Program-made: the position numbers and the translations under genes
Shown: positions 37,651 to 64,000 of the stretch, one piece after another
How positions within the stretch are numbered: position 1 is the stretch's first letter
How the letters are laid out: the number at the start of each line of letters is the position of its first letter
The notes under the pieces: generated by a model
Told to the model about the DNA's origin: nothing
The model's input: only the letters and a program-made list of their open reading frames with translations
The model's database searches: none
Assembly: GCF_003945595.2 (NCBI RefSeq)
Contig: NW_024104421.1
Coordinates: 4,092,001 to 4,156,000 of the forward strand
Source: Pipra filicauda
Taxonomy: Eukaryota; Chordata; Aves; Passeriformes; Pipridae
DNA length: 64,000 nucleotides
Direction: 5' to 3'

Positions 37651-38355
37651 CTGCTTTGCTTTCTGATTCCTCCCTCCCCATCTTAAATTGCAATTTACAT
37701 CCTTGGTTGCTGCTTGTTTCAAAGTGAAACCAAGAAACATAAATGCAGTGCAGCTGCCTGCATTGTCACCTGTGATTCTGCAGCCCAGGCAGCACCTACC
37801 AGTGTCCAAAGGAGCTTTAACACTGTGCTTCCTCTAATAAGTGCTATTGGCTGCTTTTTAAAGACATCTCTGTTTGCAGTTGTCTCTGTTTGACTATTCT
37901 CTCTTGAGATTGTCCTCTTCTCATTTGCCTTAAGATAAATCAGCAGAAGAGGTCAAACGGAGGATGTTAACTTCCCAGCAGTAGAAGCTTCTGTCTTGAC
38001 AGCAGTCAGGAACAGGCAGTAAGTTTCAGGAAGAAAAGCTTTAGAATTGCCATTGGCTTCTTCCTCTGGTGTCAAAACTCCATGTGGCTTCACCCTCAAC
38101 TTTCTCGTCTCTCTCTTGCTCCTTATCTCACCTGAAAAACTCTGAAAAAGCCCTTTTTTTTACCCCGGGAGAGGCTGAGGATACCATCCTGTTTTGCTTT
38201 CAAATGATGCTTTCTTTTCATATGCTCCTCTTCTTCTGATTCCTGCCTCTCCTCTTTAGTGGCATCTTGTTTCCAAATAAAGCCAAAAAATGCTGTTCTC
38301 CTGCATATCTGCATTGTGTGTTCAGCACATCAGACCCAACGGGTGAGTGTCCAGA
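37651..38355. repeat. Weak ancient direct duplication, offset about 550 bp
   Basis: Short matching words occur in the same order twice: CTGCTTTGCTTTC / CTGTTTTGCTTTC, TTCTGATTCCTCCCT / TTCTGATTCCTGCCT, CTTGTTTC followed by AAANCCAANAAA, CTGCATTGT, and AGTGTCCA. The copies are at about 37651-37810 and 38188-38355, with offsets of about 537 to 573 bases. The background is pyrimidine-rich, which lowers confidence. It could also be two copies of an unrecognised old dispersed repeat. Confidence 0.4.
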
Positions 38356-41300
38356 GCACTTCAGAGGTGTCTTTGCTTTTCCTTGCCTTTTGTGACCATA
38401 CTTGAAGAATCCTGTGGTGGTAGGTGTGGGACAAACAAAGCCCAAAATTTGTGACCAGAGGGAGACTGAGTTACCTCATTCAAATGTTGAAGAAGGGAAC
38501 TTGTTGGTCTATGTTTATGGATGCTTGCATGCTGCCTGTTCTCCTTCCAGAACCTGTGGGAATCCAAGTGTTCTTATTTTTTCAGCAGTAAATCTTTTTT
38601 GGGAAAAAATGTGGCTGCTTCCATGCACCATGCCCAGCCCTGTACCATTTCACACAGAGCTGCCTGTTGCACTGGGCACAGAGGAAGCCTCCTACTCTGT
38701 AGGAAGATGACAGACTGCAGGTCATTCCTGTGAAGGGTACTCCAGGCCTGGCAAAAAGCACCTCCTCAAAGTGCTGAGGGCTGAAAATACAGCAAAGCAC
38801 CTCTAGAAGAGACTGTTGAGTTCAGAGGGAGCTGAGAAGGGGAGGTGGTGGTGGTGGCTGAGTGGGTCCAGGAGAGGGGTAGACTATGGATTGCATCAGA
38901 TGGCATCTTAAAAGTTGGAAAAACTTTATGGCAGAGGGAAAAAAGAGGCTGGGAATGAAAGAGTCATAGGATTTTTTCCCCCAAAATTTGGTGAAGAACA
39001 GCAGAAAAGGTGCAGGTCAGCAGTGAGGGGCACAGTCTTTACTTTGAACTCATATATTACGGAGAGGGGTATCCAAAGGGAGAGGAAAATGTCTGCCTGT
39101 CAGGAAGGATGTAACACAGTAGATGGCTGCGGCTGCCGTGGGAGAACCAAATTGTTCTTAGCTGGAAACAAGAAGTTATTCGAGTCCCCATCTGGCCCCA
39201 GAACATATAGGGCAGGGGCACAGTAGGATTAGATGTTTAGAAAGAGAGCCAGGAGGTAAATAAATAGGCTTTATCACAGAAACAGCAGGCAAAGCCGAGA
39301 GGGAAGTAGTGGGGATGTGTAATGCTGTGCATGGCTTTGTCTGGGAAAGGAGAAGCTGTAGTTCATGACATGAAGGACCAAAACTTTGGGCACCAGTTTA
39401 ATCCATCATCTGTTCCCAGCTGAAGAGGTTTGACTTCATAACCAGGGTGCTTTCCCCCTTCTTAAAATAGGAAAATGAAGCCACAGGTGCTGCATCTCCT
39501 CTGCTGTTCTATGTTTGTCCAAGCTATGTTCCTCATTGCAGCATCACAGATTCTATCCTTTGTGTTGGCCTATTCAGGAGTCAAAGGACAGATGCAGAGT
39601 CAAAGCTCTGGTCCAGGTGTCCCTGGGGTGGAGGCTGGTGACAGGGCTGAGGCTGCAGGCTGTCACTCGTAGCATTCCCTTCCTGGGGCTTGGTGACAGG
39701 TGATTACCTGATTGTGATCTTCCCCTTCCCCCACATGTGAAACAGGTCTAACAAAAGAGAAGTAAAACACAAATATTAGTAGAAATAGGCTGGCTCTTGC
39801 ATCCACCTTACATTAAAAGAATAAAAGCAAAGAATTAGGTAAGTCATCTCCTGCCATCTTCCTGTGACATCCTCAATAAACCCAGACTTAAACATCATTG
39901 TACTTGATAATGTGCCCTGGACTGCAGCAAATTGGAATGTGCCAAGGACTGTGACAGATCAAACACATCTCATTAAGTATGTGTTACTTTTTCTCTCACA
40001 TTTGACAGTGCGTGGAGCTCTGCTCCTCTCAAAGATGAGGAGGCTGTGCTGCAGCATCGGAATAAACTGATTAGCCAGCTGGCAGGCCTTGCTGCAGGCA
40101 GGCAGTGGGGAAAGGGGCCTTGCCTGAGCTTCAGAAGCTGAGAAATGGCTGGCAGGAGGACACGATGTTTCCACCTCCCTATGCAGCCCAGCAGGCGAGC
40201 TAAGGGAAGAGGGCAAAGCTGGGACTGGGAGGATCTCTGTGCTGGTGAGCTGCTGCTGCAAGCCAGCATTTAGGGTGTGTGCCTTGATACTACCTTCTTA
40301 AAATGTGGGGGTTGAGGTTTGTATGAGCCTGTTAGAGGGCTGATTGACCTTTACACTCATATGTAGATCTATATGTGTTAGAGCCCTTGCTGGGTTTGGG
40401 ACTATGCAAGCCATACCAGTAAATAGGTGCTTTCCAGCATATGGACCATAAAGGGCAAGGGCTGGAGATAAAACGGAGATTGATTCCTTAGTGCCCTCGT
40501 GCATCTGCCTTTGACACTGAATCTTGTTATGCCCACTGCAGTACTGCCCATATATGAGCTCTTATTGGAAATAGCTCTAAACCCCTCTCAAATTTATAAG
40601 GGATCAGGATCTTATGCAATGTTTTCGAAGAGGCAGCTGTGTTAGCCTGGAGGACGCTCTTCACTGACCCCTGATTACTCTCCTCCTTGATTTGTGCTCC
40701 CCTCGTTCTTGCTGCAGCCTCTATTACAGTGGTTGATGCTTTGCAGGAGATTCATCCCTTTACGTTCAGAGTCCATGGATATCTGCTGATGATTTCAAAG
40801 CAAACAGGATGGGCCCTTCAGGAAAGCAGATGGGGGAACAAAGACTGTTGTTGCCTTGGGCACTTAGAGAGCTAGTGGTGTATTACATTGTGAGATCTGA
40901 TTTCCTTTCTTTGCTTGAATAACAGAGGGAGGAAACATGTCTGTGTTAAAGAACTACTTGTTTTGCTGTGAACATTCATTAGAAGTTGTCTTTTCATACA
41001 CAAGCATGTTTCTTTGCCTGAGGGCCTGATATATCCAGAGGGCTTGCATTTAGGAAATCATTTCATTACTTTGATAATGATGCTGTCCTGTGTGGGGTAA
41101 GTGCCAGCAGAGCCAACCAGTTCCTGTTCCTGCTTCCCCCTTGCCTCACTGGAAACTACACCAAAACAAGTGCTGTGGTGTTCCTTGGCTGCTGGGACAA
41201 TTAGATGTTAAGAGTCTACATGTGTGCTTTTATTTCCAGCTCAGTCATATTCCCTGGTAGTCCCTACTCCCCATGAGATATCTCATGCCCTGATGCTGGT

Positions 41301-43201
41301 CCACAGGGAGATGACTGGAGAGAGACTAGGCATAAGGAGGGAGGGAATAGGTCCTGGTGCAAAGGGTGGATAGATAGATAGATTTGGTGGTCCTATAAGG
41401 TAAAGGACATCAAAGGTGACAAGATCCTGCTCACCACTGAGTTGCTGACTGGGAGAGGTCCCTGGCCTGAGCTGCCTCCAGAGTTGTGCTTGGACTTTGC
41501 CTGAGAGAGAGCAAGTTGAAGTAGTCCAGAGCAGATCTGGGGGCAGTGGAAGTGTTAAGCAGTGTGGGTGATGCAGACTGCTGTCCCTGTTGCTCCCCAG
41601 AGATGGGGATGTCCCCTTAGGTGGCACAGAAGGAATGATAGATGTGCCATTAAAAAAAACCCTGGTGAACCACCAGCAAATTGAATCTGTAAGTTACTAC
41701 TGAAGGAACCAAGCCCTGATTTCTTTGCAGCCTCAGATGCTGGAAATGGAAACAGAGATGCTGCTGCTTTGTTTCCGGTGTAGTTTCCCAATCCCAACAT
41801 GGCAATGTGTATCCCTTGCTGATGCCAATCACTCTATCAGAGGTCATGTGCTTACTAATAATGCCACCAGTGAGATGTAGCTAAAATTAGGACTTCCCTG
41901 TCATGGTTCACTAGATTCCCTGCTCGTGTTAGGTCTGTGCTTTGTGTCAGGACTGACATGTGCATCCCTACCTCAGGAAACTCACTAGAGGAAGATTTTG
42001 AGAAGAATTTTTTTAGCTGTGACAGAGGGAGCTTTCTCTCTTCATGCTTTCATTTCTTCTTATAATCAAATGCCTGTAACAACATGAAAATGTTGTTGAA
42101 AAGAAGATTCAGTCTGGTCTGTGTGAATTTTGATTAGATTTAAAGTAAGTAGCCAATAAAAGGACTTTGTGTATGGTAGAGAATTGCATCTTTTAACAAG
42201 CAACCACTAACATTGCTTCATTAAGATGATGCTAAATGTAATGCAGGATTTAGTACAGACTGGAAAATGTCTTAATTTTGTGCCACTCTGGAGGCCCAGC
42301 CACATTCAACGTGTCTCCTCCAACAGTGACTTCTCTCTGTGTTTCTACCTCTGGGCTTCTTCCCACTGATATTTTCACTGCAGCACTGGACTTGTCTAAT
42401 CTCAGAACTCCCTTGCTCAGACATGAAACACCTCACAAGTATGAGGCCCTTTTGCTTACCCCAGAGGCTTTGTTTCCTTGCCCTGTATTCTTTGAAAGGT
42501 TAGGCAAAGGTGGAGGATTGGTGCTGGTGCCTGCTTGTTAGTGAAGAGAGCCTGGGTCAAGTAAGTGTCTGTGCACTGCTGCGTTGTCAGGCTGTGGTAG
42601 TGTAATGTGGTGTCCAGGGGGACAAAGACAACACTCCTACCAGTGCCTTGAGGTAAGATAGTAGGTTGTCCATTCTTGTTCAGACTATTAATCTTATTAA
42701 CATTTCTCTCCTGCCATCTAAAACCAGAAGGAGACAGTTGTTGTATAAAGCACACTGGGAGAAGAAACTCCTTCTGCCTCCATTCCCTGCTTCAGCTCCA
42801 GCTCCTGTTCTCTTCCTCTGAACTGCTGTTTCCAATTTAACAGGCCAGGTTTCAGCAATGATGGAGGTGCAGAGCACTTAGTCAGGGGCAGATGGGAAGG
42901 ATGAAGAAGGGGGCTGTGGGCAGGGAAGGATGAATTCAGGGGTGAGTCCAGTAAAGGGGTAGTGTGGGTGGGTTCATCTCACCTGATCAGTGACCTTTCC
43001 TCTATCTCTTCAGCACAGACATAACTTGGGGATAATACTTTGTGCTGACACTAAAGAAACCATTTTCTGGAGGATAATGGAACCTCAGGCTGACACAAGG
43101 AACACAACTATTGTGGTGACAGGTCCCCTCCCTCCCTCTTCCCACCAGCTTGTCCTGCAGTGGCTCTCTACATCCCATGTTCTCCTTTTCTTCTGTCCCA
43201 C

Positions 43202-43203
43202 AG
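43202..43203 (+). other. SLC6A12: Splice acceptor just before the SLC6A12 start codon
   Basis: The tract TGTTCTCCTTTTCTTCTG followed by TCCCACAG is a strong polypyrimidine acceptor ending at 43203. Only four bases (AGCC) separate it from the ATG. The 5' UTR is therefore mostly or wholly in upstream exon(s). The frame stays open through the acceptor up to an ATG at 43160, but those codons would be intronic. Confidence 0.8.
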
Positions 43204-43207
43204 AGCC

Positions 43208-62514
<19,307 letters not shown>

Positions 62515-64000
62515 GTAAGTGGAGGACAAGAATCTATATTGCTCTTTCTCAAGGCAAGAATGGGAAGTTGAGAAGTGGGAATGGATAGAAAGGATCCTCA
62601 GGGGGCAAAAAAATGCTGTAATTACCCTCTTTCTTTTCTGGTTTTCACTGTGTTTTCTTGCAACATTTCTTAATTGCTCCACATTTAGAATAGGAATGTT
62701 TTTTCCTTCTCTGTAGGTGACTCCTGTTGAACTACCTTGCTGTTTTTCCCATCTGCCCATTCAATTAGAAAATCAACTGTAGTGGATTGTCTGCTGTTGT
62801 TTGGTGTTTGTCCCTGTCTGCTTACACTGTGCATTTAGTTTAGTCCTGTCAGTTAATCGAATGCAAAATGCAGGGTGCAGACCTGCTGTGTGTCACTTCT
62901 GTGATGATACAGGCATCCTGTTTTGCACAGGCTGTGATGGCAATCCCAAAAGAAATAGGAGAGCCTGCTTTGGCTCTCGGTGAAGTCTGTCACTAAACTA
63001 CTCAGGAGCAGGATTAAACTAAGCCCAGCGAACTATGAGGAAGAAATCAACTGCTTGTTCGTATGTGCAGTAAGAAGAGTATACTCTGATATCCTACAGG
63101 AGATCTCTTCCTGGGCACTCAGTTCGTCTCTTTGAAGCTTGTGTCGAGGCTGGTGGTTTTTGGGCAAAGAACCTAGTTGTGTGTGATACAGGGAAGCTGC
63201 TCCCTCTCCTTAGCTTTGTGGAGCTACATGATCTTGGTACTTGTAAGGACTGTGCAAAGCCACAGTAGATGCCAGCTTAGACCAGACCCTCAACATTCCA
63301 CTGTCACACATCTGCTGGTTCCAACTACTTCAAGCAGCACTGCCACCCTAACCTAAGGAAAAGACTGCAAGCACAGCATCATGTGTCTCAATGGCCAGGA
63401 GTGGATGATTATGGAGGAATACAATAAAAGAAAAATTAGGAATTATACTTTCTGTGAATGTTCTTCCAGCTTTTAACAACTTATTATAGAACCATAGAAT
63501 GGTTTGGGTTGGAAGGTCATCTAGTCCACCCTCCTTGCCATTTTCCACTAGACCAGGTTGCTCAAAGCTCTGTCCAACATGGCCTTGAACATTTGCAATG
63601 ATAGGGCATCCACAACCTCTCTGGGCAACTGTTTCCAGTGTGTCAGCACCTTCAGAGTGAGAAATTTCTTCCTTACATCCTCTCTAAATCTATCCTCTTT
63701 CAATTTAAAACTGTTAACCCTTGTCATGTCACTATAAGCCACCTTTACATATTGAAAGGCTGCAACAAGGTCTCCCTGGAGCTTTCTCTTGTCCAGGCTG
63801 AACAGCCCAAACTCTCTCAGCCTGCCTTTGTAGGAGAGATGCTTCAGCCTTCTGATGATTTCCATGGTCTTTCTCTGGACCTACTGTGACAGGTCCATGT
63901 CTTTCTTGTGCTGAGGGTCCTAGAGTCAGGTGCAATACTCAGCTTGTTGCCCAGGGATTTCCACAGCCAGGAGTGAAATCTATTTATTTCTCTTCTGTTC
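62515..64000 (+). other. SLC6A12: SLC6A12 intron 11 (partial)
   Basis: Runs to the end of the window without a coding exon. It contains a second, older CR1 piece at about 63485-63950. Nothing else was recognised. Confidence 0.75.
63485..63950 (-). mobile_element. Older, diverged CR1 LINE fragment
   Basis: On the minus strand it encodes HLSYKGRLREFGLFSLDKRK, LQGDLVAAFQYVK, a FREDVRKKFLTLKVLTHWKQ segment and LPREVVDALSLQMFKAMLD, the C-terminal end of CR1 ORF2. The + strand start ATAGAACCATAGAATGG is the reversed CR1 tail. It is more diverged from the usual sequence than the copy at 60231-61200, and it also breaks frame upstream of 63865. Confidence 0.88.

Larger units (their letters stand above)
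26766..43203. other. Region between SLC6A13 and SLC6A12 coding parts
   Basis: About 16.4 kb with no convincing protein gene on either strand. It should contain the SLC6A12 promoter and one or more non-coding first exons, because the SLC6A12 start codon sits just inside an acceptor site. Items seen are a CpG-rich patch (27420-27730), short tandem repeats at 27512 and 27781, poly-T at 28236-28252, oligo-A at 33398-33409, a pyrimidine-rich block with an old duplication (37.4-38.4 kb) and a short GATA run near 41372. The open frames, such as the 167-codon one at 36431-36934, resemble no family I know. Confidence 0.65.

Noticed and set aside
26766..43203. A third SLC6 gene or an additional coding gene between the two transporters
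   Set aside because: I looked for the conserved SLC6 motifs ([31 protein letters not shown]) on the + strand and found none. No other family was recognised on either strand.
43160..43207. An in-frame upstream ATG that would add 16 residues to SLC6A12
   Set aside because: These bases form the polypyrimidine tract and CACAG acceptor of an intron, so they should be spliced out. The ATG at 43208 gives a normal BGT1-like N-terminus.

Overview
This is vertebrate nuclear DNA, almost certainly from a bird. The genes are split into short exons with GT...AG introns, and there are several CR1 LINE remnants whose 3' ends read, on the opposite strand, like the typical avian CR1 tail. I cannot name the species. 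There are no operons, CRISPR arrays, rRNA genes or bacterial features.

The window holds two neighbouring neurotransmitter:sodium symporter genes (SLC6 family), both on the + strand. The first (1639-26372) is SLC6A13, the GABA transporter GAT2. Its first coding exon, with transmembrane segment 1 (TM1), lies before the window; the remaining 13 coding exons and the stop codon are present. The second (43208-62514, continuing past the window) is SLC6A12, the betaine/GABA transporter BGT1. It starts here with its ATG and 11 coding exons; the last three expected exons lie beyond base 64000. The order SLC6A13 then SLC6A12, in the same direction, matches the arrangement on human chromosome 12p13.33. 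Matching exons of the two genes have identical lengths and splice phases, except for one extra codon in the extracellular-loop-2 exon of SLC6A12. This is the signature of an old tandem duplication.

Both proteins should be plasma-membrane transporters driven by Na+ and Cl-. The most informative difference is in TM6: SLC6A13 has Leu (codon 18664-18666) where SLC6A12 has Gln (56994-56996), the residue typical of betaine-carrying BGT1.

The 16.8 kb between the SLC6A13 stop and the SLC6A12 ATG shows no convincing protein gene. It holds the SLC6A13 3' UTR with a candidate poly(A) signal, a CpG-rich patch near 27.4-27.7 kb that could be a distant SLC6A12 promoter or first exon, short tandem repeats, homopolymers, and a weak ancient direct duplication near 37.7 and 38.2 kb. 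Introns hold three CR1 pieces, a GC-rich block (13.6-13.9 kb), a perfect short inverted repeat and a triplicated 12-mer.

I found no new biological system. The points most worth checking are possible gene conversion between the paralogues, the TM6 selectivity residue, and the three CpG-rich non-coding patches.
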